64,000 nucleotides of DNA from Crotalaria pallida (GCA_037953625.1 CM075655.1:82053501-82117500), one strand, 5' to 3'; numbered from the stretch's first letter, positions 11,883 to 24,280 are shown. The notes: generated by a model not told the origin, from the letters alone. Numbers and translations are program-made.

Positions 11883-13219
11883 ATGGCTAAGAAACGGGGG
11901 AGGGCACCCAAAAAAACACCTTCTACATCACGTAACGAGGACCAATCACCGAAAGCTACTTCTGAGGATGCAATTCCTCTTGACCTTGCAATGCTTGATG
12001 ACATAGAGTTAGATAACTTAAGCCCTAAGAAAGCTGAGGAAGTCTTAGGAATACTGGAACCGATCAAGTAGAAAATTACAGGGAAACCCTCTTGTGATAA
12101 GGGTGAGGCTGTAGGCATGAATGATCAAGGTGATGTGCATGCTCATGTGCGAGAAGAGGAAGCAAATCCTAATAATGATGCAGCAACACAGACTATACCA
12201 AAGCAACCTAATGTTTGGGAGAATTTTGATATCTCTAAACTTAGGAATGTTGGGGAAAAGCTGAAATTCCACAAACCTGAATTGAAGGAGGGAGTCTCTA
12301 TTGGGAAAATTGATGAGAGTGATATTGAGACTGAGATCAAATACTGGGAGAATGCCATTGTTTGCTATGTGCTAGGAGAAAAGCCCCCATATTCAGTTAT
12401 TAGTGGATATATCAGGAAAGCTTGGGGACAGCATGACATAGATAAGATTTTGATGAATGCTGATGGGACAGTGATTGTGCGATTCAACACCTTGGAAGCA
12501 AGGAACAATGTTCTAGAGATTGGTGTCTATCATTTCGATAAGAAACCACTAATCTTAGCACCTTGGACAGGTAAAGCAGTTAACATAAGTTTCTTGGACA
12601 GATTCCCTGTTTGGATTCAATTCCAAACTTAAGCTTGAAATATTGGGGAGCTGCAGCTTTAGGGAAAATTGCTAGCCTTGTTGGAGTGCCAATTATGGTT
12701 GACCAGGTAACTCAAGAAAGAAACATGATAAATTTTGTCAGGGTTCTTATTGATGTTGATCCTGCCATGCTACCTGTAGAGGTTTTCTTTGAGGATGAGA
12801 AATGCAACATTATCTCACAGAAGGTTTCTTATGAATGGAAACCAGTATTATGTTCTAATTGTTCTAATTATGGACATGATACAAAAATGTGCGGGAAAGG
12901 AACTAAACAAGTCTGGGTTGTGAAGAATAAGCCTACACAAAAGGAGGTAGAAGTTGTGGATGCCTTAAAGTTGCAAGCTAGCTTGGCAGAAGGGACTATT
13001 CCTTCTATGAATATAGCTTCTGCTGCTGAAGCAGTGCAAGCTGTAATTTGTCCACAAAGTTCTTTATTGAAGCCACTAGAAACAAAGGATAAGGACAAGG
13101 TGATTGAGGTGGATGAGGAAGAAGGTGAATGGACTCAGGTCACTAGCAAAGGTAAACACAATCTGAAATTTAAAGATTTGCAAAAGGGGGAAACCTCTAA
13201 GCAAATTCCCCATGGATAG
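11883..13219 (+). pseudogene. LINE-B ORF1 (DUF4283 and zinc knuckle), broken
   Basis: The basic N-terminus MAKKRGRAPKK is followed by an acidic stretch, an in-frame TAG at 12069-12071, then the DUF4283-like domain (YWENAIVCYVLGEKPPYSVI, about 12345-12600). A single-base loss near 12610-12630 shifts the frame and the protein continues with a zinc knuckle of form C-X2-C-X4-H-X4-C (CSNCSNYGHDTKMC, about 12852-12893) and a charged tail. The role in the element is RNA binding. The stop overlaps the ORF2 start by 8 nt (13212-13219). Confidence 0.85.
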
Positions 13220-16200
13220 GATTGGTGCATGGAATATTAGGGGATTAAATCATCCCCAGAAGCAACAAGAAATTGTTGCCTGGTATAATAAATATAGTGT
13301 AGGCCTACTGGCTATTCTTGAGAATAAATTGAGATGCAACTCCTTCCAAATAGTTCAGAATAAAATTGCCTCAGGATGGGGATCTTTTATTAATCTGGAT
13401 GTGAGTCCACTTGGCAGAATTTGGTTAATTTGGAGACAAGACTTGTTTGATGTGGTTGTAATTGGCAGATCCTCTCAATACATGCATTGTTTTGTCACAG
13501 AAAAGCAGAAGCTTCAAAGTTTTTTTGCAACTTTCATTTATGCAGCTAATGACAGTGAAGACAGGAAAGAACTTTGGCATGTTTTAAAAGGGATTCACTC
13601 AACCACTAATGCCCCCTGGATCATTCCGGGTGATTTCAATACCTGCCTTGATCAGCAAGACAAGCTTGGAGGAAATCCAATAACTATAGCTCAGATTCAG
13701 GATTTCAGTCATTGCATTCATCACTGCCAGCTAATGGACAAGAGGTATAAAGGGAATTTTTATACATGGTGCAATAACCAGATTGGCTCTGATAGGATTT
13801 ATTGCAAACTGGACAGAGTTCTAGTGAATGATGCTTGGTGTAGAGTTTGGCCTAATGCAGAAACTGAATTCTTGAATTCTGGTTTATCAGACCACTCCCC
13901 AATGATTGTGGATTGGGGAATTGCTCAGGCCCAGAAACACACAGGGTTCAAGTTTTTTAATATGTGGACTGGTCATGATGATTTTATGGATATTGTTAAA
14001 ACAGCCTGGTCTTCTGATTATCAAGGCAGCAGAATGTATGCAGTGTGCATGAAATTGCAGGCTCTAAAAAAACCTCTGAGCAGGCTTAATAATGAGCAAT
14101 TTTCAAGTATTGATAATAAGGAATCTGATCTGAGGAATAGACTAGACATGATCCAAGGTGAGCTTATGCAGAATCCTAATGATACTTCCCTTCAGGTGGC
14201 TGAAAAGGACATATTACATCAGTATTTGAAAGTGAAGCAGGCTGCTTATTCTTTTTTGCAGCAAAAAGCTAAGGTTCTTTGGCTAAAAGATGGGGACAGT
14301 AACTCCAAGTTGTTTCATCATTCCATTAAACATAGACAATACAAAAATAGAGTTCCCAGGATCATTGATGAGAATGGTACAAGTTTCTCTGATCAGAAGG
14401 CAATTGAGGAAGTCTTCCCGGGCTACTACAAGAATCTGTTCCAGAGTAGGAATCAATGTTGTGAGCTGAATGATGATATTATAGCAGAAGGCAGAATCCT
14501 TACAGTAGAGCAGCAAATAAATTTGATTAAACCTTTTTCAAAAGAGGAGATCCAGCAGGCTATGTTTGCAATCCATAAAGACAAATCTCCAGGCCCTGAT
14601 GGTTTTGGAGCAGGTTTCTTTATCAAGTCCTGGAATGTGATTGGTGATGACTGTTATGCTGCTATCAAGGAATTTTTTGACTCGGGCTACCTTCTTAGAG
14701 AAGTGAACTGTACTGATCTAGTCATGTTCCCTAAGATTGACTATCCCACTCAGGTACATCAGTTTAGACCTATAGCTTGTTGTAATACCCTTTACAAATG
14801 TATTACTAAGCTCCTTTGTACTAGACTTAATTCTGTGTTGCCTATTATAATCCAAGATAATCAGACTGCATTTGTTCAAAATAGAAGCATCGTGCACAAT
14901 GTTTTAATAACACAAGAGCTTTTGAGGTTGTATGGTAGAAGAAAGGTTTCACCTAGTTGTCTTATGAAAATAGACATTAGAAAAGCTTATGATACTGTAG
15001 AGTGGTCTTTTATTGAAAAACTTTTGACTGCCTTAAAGTTTCCTTCCAAGTTTGTTACATGGATTATGGCTTGCATATCCACTGCTTCTTACTCTATTGT
15101 GATAAATGGCAACAGAAGCAGTAGGCTTAGTGGCTCTAGAGGAATTAGACAAGGAGATCCTGTCTCTCCTCTTCTATTTGTAATTGCTATGGAGTATCTA
15201 ACCAGGTCACTGCAGTATGCATCTAGACACAGGAATTTCATATTCCATCCACTGTGCAAGGATCTTAAATTGGTTAATTTGGCCTTTGCTGATGACCTTA
15301 TGGTGTTTTGCAAGGCTCACCCAGCCAGTGTCAGAATTATCTCTCAAACTCTACAGGTTTTTGCTGGCCAATCTGGTTTACAAGCTAATCAAGAAAAATA
15401 TCTATGTTCATGGCAGGGATTAATCAAGATAAGCAAGAGGAGTTGCTGCAGTTAACTGGTTTTCAGAGGGGTGTCTTTCCTTTTAAATACCTTGGCTTGC
15501 CCATTAATGCTAAAAAATGGAATGCCTCATCATGTCAAATCCTTGAAGAGAAGGTTCTCAAAAGAATTCAGAGTTGGAAGACTAGGAACTTGTCATATCA
15601 AGGGAGATGTTGCTTGATTAATTCTATTTTGCTGAGTTTACATGTGTATTGGGCATCTATATTTATCATTCCTACTTCAGTCATTAAGAACATAGAGAAG
15701 AGATGCAAAGCTTTCCTATGGGGCTCAATTAATGACCCGGGTCATGCCTATGCTAAAGTAGGTTGGAGTCAGGTATGCAGTAGTAAGAAGAATGGTGCTT
15801 TGAATATAAAAGACAACACTGTTTGGAATAAAGCTGCTCTAGGGAAATAGGTTTGGAACTTGGCTGCCAAAGCAGATTGTCTTTGGGTTAGATTCATTCA
15901 TTCAATCTACATCAAAGATCAGTCTTTCTGGAATTGCAGTCTTTCTCAAGGAACAAGCTGACATTGGAAACGATTGCTAAAAATCAGAGATTCTTTAAGC
16001 CAAGGTTTTCAGAATGATCAATGGCTGCATAATGTGGATGGGAGTTACACTGTTAAATCTGGTTATGCTTTCCTCATTGGGCAGAAACCTGTTTTTCCTC
16101 TTTGGAAGTTTGTGTGGAATAGTTCAAACATTCAAAAGCATAGCTTCATCTCCTGGCTTGCCCTTCAAGGTAAGCTCTTGACCTTAGATAGATTGAGAAG

Positions 16201-16603
16201 GTTTGTTTGCATTCCCAATCATTGCTTTCTGTGCCTTTCTGCTAAAGAAACCCGAGACCACTTATTTTTTAGCTGCAGCTGGAGTCGTGATTTGGTTGAA
16301 CTTTGCTGTATTTGGCTTGGTATTGATGCTTAGCATTATAGATTCAATACTTGCACTCGTTGGCTACAGTATGCCTTCCATGACAAAGATAGGAGGAAAT
16401 GTGTTTACTTAATGTTCAATGCTGTGATCTATCAAGTTTGGGCTGAGAGGAATAGGAGAACCTTTGCTGACAAGTCATTGTCTCCTGAACAAGTTTTTTA
16501 TTTGATTAAGAAGGATGTTGCTTTTAGGATTTCCTTATGTTTCCCTAGGTTTAGAAGCTGGTCTAATTCAGCTTTGATTGATAGGATTTCTCTTGAATTG
16601 TAA
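13212..16603 (+). pseudogene. LINE-B ORF2 (endonuclease and reverse transcriptase), broken
   Basis: The endonuclease lies at 13212 to about 13920 with WNIRGL, LENKL, PGDFNT and GLSDHS. The reverse transcriptase at about 14550-15400 has SPGPDG, FRPIACCN, RGIRQGDPVSP and an intact FADD box. The frame shifts near 15400-15450. The C-terminal part (YLGLPI, a zf-RVT domain near 16090-16290 and WAERNRRTF) continues in frame 2 through stops at 15848 (TAG), 15959 (TGA) and 16331 (TAG). Each stop can be explained by a C-to-T type change (CAG to TAG, TGG to TGA). There is no RNase H domain, unlike LINE-A and LINE-C. Confidence 0.88.
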
Positions 16604-17215
16604 TGCATAAAATCTAGTCGTTATTTGGGGTCTTTGGTTATTTGAACCCTTCATAGAAGGTGGCAAATAACCTTAGATTTTTTCCTGGCATAGTTCTATC
16701 TCTTGAACCCTTCCTAGAAGGTGGCAAGTAGGTGGAGCTAGGGCCTTAGTTTTGTTTTGAACTTGTTCGTGGTAATGGATTTTTTCTTACAAAAAAAAAA
16801 TATTATTTGTGATTTTTTTAATAATTAATCAATCACTCCTATTTTTAATATGTTAGAGCATCTATCTATGATTTTGAAATAATTGTTAATTTATAGCTAA
16901 TTTTATCTTTTTGTGCGTTAGATAGTCAGAATTTTTAGATAGCTAATTATTTCTTTTTTTTTAGAATATATAATCTTATATATCAATATTTATGATTTCA
17001 AAAAAAATTAATCAGTCCTATTTTTAATATGTTAGAGCATCTAACTATGATTTTGCAATAATTGTTAATTGATAGCTAACTTTATCTTTTATTTATAATA
17101 TATAATCTTATATATCAATATTTATGATTTTTAAAAAAATTAATCACTCCTATTTTTAATATTTTAGAGCATCTAACTATGATTTTGCAATAATTGTTAA
17201 TTGATAGCAATCAAT

Positions 17216-17684
17216 TAATGTGAATTTTCATTTTGAGAAAAATTTTAATATTGTGAATGTAGATATAATGATGTCCTTTCACTTCTAATATGCATTCTGG
17301 AATTCGGCACGTTGTAAGAGTGAAGCTTCATTCATTTTTCTTGGTAAAATTTTCCTTCTTTGAATGCAAAGGTTGTATCTTGCTTAAATCGGGTAGAAAA
17401 AGTTTGAATATCCATGTCAGAGTACAAACAATTAGTCTATAAGCTTATTAATACAATATAAGCTGATTAATACTCCATTACAATAGAAGAGTTTGCTATC
17501 TTATATTGTGCTCCAGCAAAAAGAAAGAACGAATACATTTTGGTTACTGTAAATGGCGGGATCAATCAACAACAAGTTGCTATAAGCAATGGAGTATTTC
17601 TTATATTGTAATGTTTTTATGTTTTCTGCTTTTGAATTAATTTGGTTTTAATTTATTTTAAATGAGAAAGGCTTAAACTTTATG
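17216..17684. other. No recognisable feature
   Basis: AT-rich spacer between the tandem repeat and the tail of LINE-C. A phrase built on CTTATATTGT recurs twice (around 17500 and 17600), but no element ends were found. Confidence 0.5.
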
Positions 17685-17734
17685 TTTTTTTTGGTAAGCA
17701 AAGGGGCTAAACAGCCCAAACAAACAAAGCAAAA

Positions 17735-20700
17735 CTAAATACCCCAACAAAAAACAGTTGCTGACAAATCAGCTAACAGGGGAAGAACAAGGAAATCAGG
17801 GACAACATCAAAAATTTTGAAATTAAAATCTAGACTGTGAGCAAACTTGGCAAGCGCATCAGCACAACCATTGCCTTCACGGTGTATATGAGAGAACATC
17901 ACTTCTCTTCCAAAGCAGCAAGACTTTATTTCTCGGACCAGAGGAGCACACGGGTGAAGAGTATGACAACCTTTATCCAAGAAATGCACAGCACTGCTAG
18001 AGTCAACCTCAATGATTATCTTGTTAAAACCACGACTACTGGCCAGTCTCACACCATGAAGAACGCCCCAAAGCTCAGCATGCATAATACTGCACTGACC
18101 CAATCTCGCAGCATAAGCACACAAGAAAGTACCACTCTCATCACGAAGAAGGCCACCACAGGTAGCTAGGCCGGAACTAGCAAACAGAGACCCATCCGAA
18201 TTAAGTTTGATCCACATGGTGGGAGGTTGCTCCCAACGAATAAGGACACCACAGGGATGATTAACAGAAACATCTAGCATATTATCCTTATCCAGGGACT
18301 GCAGAATAGAGCTAATTTTGCAGTTAATTAGCTTAAGAGTACCTGCAGGATTCAGGGGCTCATTTTCAAAAATGAACTTATTCTGTTGCATCCATAAGGC
18401 ATCAATAGTTGCACCAAAAGTGACCTTCCAACAGCGAATCGAACTTCTTCCCAAGTTCTTTGTTAGACACTGCACAATCCATTGCTCAATATTATCAGTA
18501 TGAAAAGAATTCCAGCTGTTATGATGAACGAATTTCCTCCATATAATCCTTGCATTGGGACAGTCTCTCAGAGCATGTAACACAGATTCTTCATGACAAC
18601 TACATAACTTGCAGCTAGCGTCTTGGGTTAAATGTCTTTTCCTTCGGAAGATGTTTGTAGTAAGAGCATCACTGGCTACTCTCCACATAAAAGCCCCAAT
18701 CCTCTGTGGTCCTTCCCAATTCCAGATTAGCTTAAAAGCGCGATGATCCGCCAAAGAAACCTAACCAGCAATCAACGAATACGTCGATTTTAAGCTAAAC
18801 CATCCATCATTAGTTAGGCTCCAAGCGATTTGATCTTCAAAACCTGCACGAGAAGGGGGTTTTAGAGCCAAAATTCTGATTAAAATAGAGTTAGGAAGCA
18901 TACCTGACAAAAGCATTGAATCCCAATTGCCCCTAGGGAGAGTAAAATCCATAACAATTTTGTCCTCCTCTGAACCTCCAATCTGGCAAGTAGCATAGTG
19001 GTCTAACAGTCCCACCTGAGGGACCCACCAATCTTTCCAAAAACGAATACTGCTTCCTGTTCCAATTCTCCAAATAACATTGTCTTTTACATAATTCCAG
19101 CTTTTACAAACTCCTTTCCACAAGTTAGAGCACGAGGTTCTGGAGATCACCTTAGGAATCAAATCGGTGCCGCATTTATACTTATTTCTAACCACTTGAG
19201 CCCATAAAAAATCCTTATCAATGATTAAACCCCATCCAATTTTCATCATATACGAAGTATTCATCAGTCTAGATTGCCTCAAGCCAAGACCACCTGCAGG
19301 TTTTGGTTTACACACATTTGTCCGGCTAACCGAATGAAGTTTCCTACTCCCATCCTCCTCTCCCCAAAGAAAGGATCAACTAATTTTATCCAAACTATCA
19401 CATACCTGATTGGGAAGAAGAGAGGTTTGCATAACATAAGACGGAAGGGCCCCAAGAACAGATTGAGTGAGGGTAAGCCTACCAACAAAAGAAAGGGACT
19501 TACTTTTCCAAGAACTTAGCCTTTGAGATGCCTTCTCCATAACAAAGCGGAATGTATCCTTAGAGACCCTTTTGTGAAGAAGAGGAACTCCAAGATATTT
19601 TCCTAGATCATTTGTCCTTTGGAAGCCAAAAGCTTCACTAATCTCTTGCCTCACATTAGCATGAACATTCTTAGAAAAGAAAATCCGCATCTTATCTTTA
19701 TTAATCTTACCCCCAGAGCTTTCACAGAACAACTCTAAACAAGTCGATATGCAATCAACCTGGTCCATACCCACTTCGGCAAAAAGGATTAGATCATCCG
19801 CAAATGCCAAATGCGTTAATTTAGGGCCACCTCTAGACAGTTGGATCGGTTTCCAAAACCCATTATTAGCAGCCACATTAATAAGTTGAGAGAGTCTTTC
19901 CATGCACAGAACAAAAAGATAGGGGGATATAGGATCGCCCTGTCTGATACCTTTACCTGGATTAAAAGAATCTAAAATCTCACCATTCCATAGAAGACTC
20001 ATAGAGGGAGTCGATAAGCAATACCAAAAAACCCGGATAAGGTCATTAGGAATTCCAATATCTTTCAAGCTATCCATCACAAAGTCCCATTTTAACCTAT
20101 CATAAGCCTTTTCCTTATCGATCTTAATTGCCATAAGGCCTTTTTTACCTTTAAGATTTCTCATAGTGTGAATAACTTCCTGGGTAATAATAATATTATC
20201 CGAACCATGCCGCACAGGGACAAAGCTACATTGCATTGGGCTAATAATATGATCCATAATACCTTTTAGCTTAGAGGCCAGAATCTTAGAGATGACCTTA
20301 TAAGAAACATTACAAAGGCTAATAGGACGAAACTGTCTAATTGTCGTAACATCGTCCACCTTAGGAATAAGAGTTATAAGGGTCTCATTTATATCTTTTA
20401 TCTTATCAGGATTTCTAAAACAGTTTTTGACAAGATCACAAAGAGCAGTCCCAACCGTATTCCATTGGCTTTGATAAAATAAAGCTTGAAAACCATCCTT
20501 ACCTGGAGCTTTGAAGGCCCCCATATCGAAGACTTCTTTTTTGATTTCAGTATCAGTTACCTCAAAATTTAAACTCAAAATGTGAGAGTCCAGCAAACGC
20601 GGAAAAGCACCATGGAGACAGAATTCAACGGCCACATCTTCATTTTTATAAAAATCCCGGAAATAGTTACTTGCAAAAACCTTCAGCTGATCCATATATG

Positions 20701-21841
20701 TAATCCAGTTACCATCATCATCCATCAACATCTCTATTCGGTTCCTCTTCCTTCTCACAATGGTAGTGCCATGGAAAAATTTAGAGTTTCGGTCACCAAA
20801 CTTCAGCCACTTGCATCTCGATTTCTGAAACCAAAGGATCTCCTCTTGGTGATGAATATTATCATACTCATGCCACAGGTCAGCCTGTAACTTGTCTAAG
20901 AAACGATTCGGATTTTGAGCGAGACTCCTATTTATGTCGTTCAACCGTCTCATAAGCTCTTTTTTTTTGAAGATATTCCCAAAGACATGAGAATTCCAGT
21001 TCTTAAGACAATCCTGCATATTACTTATTCTCTCATTCCAAACATTAGTATTATTCCAGTTATTACGAATAACATTACTAAAATCATTATGCATAAGCCA
21101 ATGAGCCATAAATCGAAACAGCCTTCTAGCTCTGTTAAAATTGTAGTTTAAATTAAAATTTAACCAAAGAGGATTGTGATCAGATTTGAACTTAGGAAGG
21201 GGGAAAACAGTCATTTGTTCAAATCTAATCCGCCAATCCATGTTACAGAGCACTCTATCTAAACTTTTAAATAACGTACCTCGTTGCCATGTGAATTGAG
21301 ATCCAACATAACCTGCATCAATCAAGTGACAGTCACTGATGACTTCCTTAAACACCAGACCATCTGATAAGCCTCTTGATCCCCTCTCACCTTTTCTTTC
21401 ATAATCATGTATAGTGGAGTTGAAGTCACCCATGAGGCACCAAGCTCCATGATTTTGTTGGTAGATGTTACGCAGGTCTCTCCAAAGATTCCTTCTAAGC
21501 TGGACATGCGGACTCCCATAGACAACAGTTAGCATCCACGGATCCTCATTATTCCATCTAACTTCCATGTGAATGAATTGCTCAGATTTTGAAATAACAT
21601 TAGCATTCCAATAATTCGAATCCCAAATACACCATATGCCCCTAGCTTGGCCACGGTTATCCACCACAGCGAGCTTATCAAAACCAATTCTCCTCATGAT
21701 TTTCTCAGCCTTCACCCCATTAGCATGGGTCTCCATTAGGATAAAGAAATGAACACCTTTCATTCTTACAAGATCCATAAGTAACCCAGGCAGAGACTTG
21801 TTTCCTGTACCCTTACAATTCCAACTTAGAATGTTCATCAT
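17735..21841 (-). pseudogene. LINE-C ORF2 (endonuclease, reverse transcriptase, RNase H) with two in-frame stops
   Basis: One continuous frame of 1369 codons. Domains are the endonuclease (WNCKGTG, METHA, VVYGSPH, MGDFNS, KSDH), reverse transcriptase with APGKDG, RPISLCN, GIRQGDPISP and an intact FADD, a zinc-binding linker (SCKLCSCHEESVLHALRDC), and RNase H (LNSDGS, MHAELWG, EVDSSS, HIHREGNGCADALAKFA). The only breaks are TGA at 19376-19378, where LINE-A has an Arg codon, and TAG at 18761-18763. The start ATG overlaps the ORF1 stop as TAATG. Catalytic residues are retained, so this copy died recently compared with LINE-A. Confidence 0.92.
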
Positions 21842-23832
21842 TAAACATTTGGAAGAGGTTGGTTCCCAGAACTAGGCTGCAGGCAGGTATCAAGAGCCAT
21901 ATCTAGCTCGCTAATCCCCACATCCTCAACGCTACTCTCTTTAGTGTCCTCAAGGTTTTCACATACCTCTATAGATGTCGACTTACCTAGGTCAGGCTGC
22001 TCACCCAATTGAATTTGATTGCTCGAGGATAGCTTCCTTTGCTGAACAAATTCGACCGCTTCATGACTAGGGAGCACCGAATGGACCAACATGTCATTGC
22101 AGAAATTTTTGTTTTCTTTCTGATAATAACTCATCATTCTCAACATTTCTTCCTCTTTTTGTTTCAGGATAGTTTTCTCAGATCCACTACCAGTACCTTT
22201 ATTTTTTATCGAACAGGAACCATCAACATGTGCTCTAGAGGATTTGCCAACCAGAGAGGGTTGAGTTTTCTCCACTGTATCACATGGGTTGAGATTATTC
22301 TTGTTATTGGGCTTAGTCAAGATGAGCTTCTTGCCTTTATTTTGTGGATTTTTACCACCTGTCGAATTTCTAACTTTCTCCACCTTGTGAGATGCCTGTT
22401 TGTTTTTAATGGTGGGGACCACTTTAGGGGGTTGACTTACCAAAACCCGAGTCTCATCCTCACAAACATTCCCTTTTGGTACTTCATCATTATTAACCGC
22501 AACATCCTCCTCAATATTCAACGCATCAAACCGTGACGCGCCACTAGCCAAAACAGGTTTTCTTCCAACGGACATTTTTAATGGCACATCAATATTTTTG
22601 GGGTTAGGATTTCCCCTAATCTGATCTTTCCTTCTCAGAGGGCGCTTCACAAGCATCCAGGGGCCAAAATACTTCTCCACCGAGATTTGCTCATTAGATT
22701 CCTTTTCATACTTAGGAGTATCCCTTAGAAACAGTTGATTCTTTTCCATGATTCTTGCTTCCTGATTATCACCCATAATTATGTCGCCGTTTGTGTAATT
22801 ACCGCCGTCAGTGCCACCGCTAGATCCACCAGCCACCGCCTTGGCTTGTTCATCAGCTCTAACATCAACGGCATCCTGTTTCTGCACAACATCACTGCAT
22901 TGTTCCACCTTATGACCATACTTACCACAACCAAAACATATTTGATGGAGACCCTCATATTCCAAATGGATTTCCATACCTAGAACTTTGATTTTTGGAA
23001 CAAGGCTACGTTGAAGATCCACCTCCACACATATACGAGCAAATTTACCTTTTGAATGGATTGAAGTCATTTGATCGATCTTGAGCATCGTTCCAATCTT
23101 TCTTCCAACTCTTCTAAGGAAAGTAGGATTATATAATTCCTGAGGTAACCTCGGAATTCTAACCCAAACAGCAATCTTCCTCACAGAGTCCGAACCAGGC
23201 ATAAAAAGAGGTTTCCATCTCTGAACAATGAGATAGTGATCAGCCAGCTTCCATGGTCCTTCATAGAGGGCATGCTTATAATCATCTTCGGCCGCAAACT
23301 GTACCAGATAATGATCATGTGGCATATCAATTATCTTGATAGGACCACTTCTGCTCCAGTCACGAGTAAGTTTATTCTCCATAACTTTTGGGCTCACTCT
23401 CATTCCAAGTAAATTCACGATTAAGGCGTTTTTCCACGGTTTACACCACTCATCAAACTCCTCTTTTGAAACCTCGATATTAGGACATGGGTTGAAAGGC
23501 TCCTCTTTCCCATCCTCATCAGCAGGATTGTCCTTATACCATCGGTTTTCAGGGAGATCATCATCATCAGAGAAGAACTCCCTATCCTCGACATGACCAG
23601 AAGAGTTAAGAAGAGACTCCTTGTACGTAACATGGCCAGTAATCCCTGTGCCATTTCCCCCATGCAAAAAATGATCATTTGAAACTTCCATGCAAGAATC
23701 ATCCTCCCCTTCAGAACCAGTTCTCTTGATCTTTTTAGTACTTCTGTCCTTCAGGTCCTCTTCCTGAACCGTGATTTCATCACCATTTTTCTCACTGCTT
23801 TGCACAAACCCTAGCAGAGGGTTCATCACCAT
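21841..23832 (-). CDS. LINE-C ORF1 (DUF4283 and zinc-knuckle gag-like protein), intact frame
   Basis: The open frame extends further upstream, but the likely start is the MVMNPLLGFVQ methionine at 23832, giving about 663 residues. The order is an acidic N-terminal region, a DUF4283-like domain (WKNALIVNLLGMRVSPKVME through YEGPWKLADHYLIVQRW), the GRKIGTMLKID block, a CCHC knuckle (CFGCGKYGHKVEQC) and a long polar C-terminus. This kind of protein coats element RNA and helps its transport. It is transposon-encoded, not a host gene. Its stop and the ORF2 start share one base. Confidence 0.85.
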   Translation of the reverse strand: MVMNPLLGFVQSSEKNGDEITVQEEDLKDRSTKKIKRTGSEGEDDSCMEVSNDHFLHGGNGTGITGHVTYKESLLNSSGHVEDREFFSDDDDLPENRWYKDNPADEDGKEEPFNPCPNIEVSKEEFDEWCKPWKNALIVNLLGMRVSPKVMENKLTRDWSRSGPIKIIDMPHDHYLVQFAAEDDYKHALYEGPWKLADHYLIVQRWKPLFMPGSDSVRKIAVWVRIPRLPQELYNPTFLRRVGRKIGTMLKIDQMTSIHSKGKFARICVEVDLQRSLVPKIKVLGMEIHLEYEGLHQICFGCGKYGHKVEQCSDVVQKQDAVDVRADEQAKAVAGGSSGGTDGGNYTNGDIIMGDNQEARIMEKNQLFLRDTPKYEKESNEQISVEKYFGPWMLVKRPLRRKDQIRGNPNPKNIDVPLKMSVGRKPVLASGASRFDALNIEEDVAVNNDEVPKGNVCEDETRVLVSQPPKVVPTIKNKQASHKVEKVRNSTGGKNPQNKGKKLILTKPNNKNNLNPCDTVEKTQPSLVGKSSRAHVDGSCSIKNKGTGSGSEKTILKQKEEEMLRMMSYYQKENKNFCNDMLVHSVLPSHEAVEFVQQRKLSSSNQIQLGEQPDLGKSTSIEVCENLEDTKESSVEDVGISELDMALDTCLQPSSGNQPLPNV

Positions 23833-23879
23833 GTTAATGCGTAGGTTTTCATATATGTTAATTTTGTTTGTATGGTGGT

Positions 23880-23925
23880 AGAAATGTATAATTACTTTCC
23901 AAAAAAAAAGAAATGTATAATTACT
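23880..23925. repeat. 17-bp direct repeat around a 12-bp A-rich insert
   Basis: AGAAATGTATAATTACT occurs at 23880-23896 and again at 23909-23925, separated by TTCCAAAAAAAA. The layout equals a target duplication around an extremely truncated poly-A retro-insertion, although slippage could also produce it. Confidence 0.6.
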
Positions 23926-23949
23926 CAATACAACTTTAGTAATTTCCAA

Positions 23950-24280
23950 TTTTTTATGAGTTTAATTTATTAATTCACTTCTTGATTAACTAATTATAGG
24001 GTATTGTATATCCCATAGAAACTATTTGATAAGAGTACGTTATCACATATATGTGTGTACACCCTAATAATAATTTTAGTTTTTCAGCTGAACTTAATTT
24101 TGAATTTCTTTCTTTATTAGTTGTGCCTATATTTATATATACACCCCACCAAGAAAAAAGAGACATGAAGATATTCATATTCCATATTCCTAAATTTCTA
24201 AGCAATTAGTGTTTAAGTAGTATAACTTTACTTTCTTTTGCCACTTATATATATATATATATATGTCGTTTATATAAGTA
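23950..24280. other. AT-rich spacer
   Basis: No gene or element end was recognised. A (TA)n microsatellite lies at about 24246-24264. Confidence 0.5.

Larger units (their letters stand above)
11782..16798 (+). mobile_element. L1-like LINE-B, near full length
   Basis: It is flanked by a 15-bp duplication with one mismatch (AATATTATTTATGAT at 11767-11781; AATATTATTTGTGAT at 16799-16813) and has an A-tail before the right copy. A roughly 100-bp 5' leader precedes ORF1. Its proteins differ clearly from LINE-A and LINE-C (endonuclease start MDRIGAWNIRGL), so it is a separate family. Both ORFs carry stops or frameshifts. Confidence 0.9.
11690..17215. repeat. Tandem repeat of about 125-180 bp units, split by LINE-B
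   Basis: A unit containing AACTATGATTTTGCAATAATTG, then an ATAGCTAA block, a TATATAAT-TTATATATCAATA block and CACTCCTATTTTTAATAT occurs at 11690-11781. It resumes at 16799 and repeats around 16855, 17035 and 17165, where the last copy is partial. Copies differ by substitutions and short indels. LINE-B inserted into one copy and separated the array into two parts. Confidence 0.75.
17685..23835 (-). mobile_element. L1-like LINE-C, long copy of the LINE-A family in reverse orientation
   Basis: The 3' tail is the T-run at 17685-17692 (an A-tail on the - strand). Protein order is ORF1 23832-21841, then ORF2 21841-17735. Sequence is close to LINE-A across the endonuclease, reverse transcriptase and RNase H, so they are the same family in inverted orientation. 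ORF1 includes the N-terminal half that LINE-A has lost. I could not fix the 5' border or a convincing target duplication, so the right coordinate is a minimum. Confidence 0.85.
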
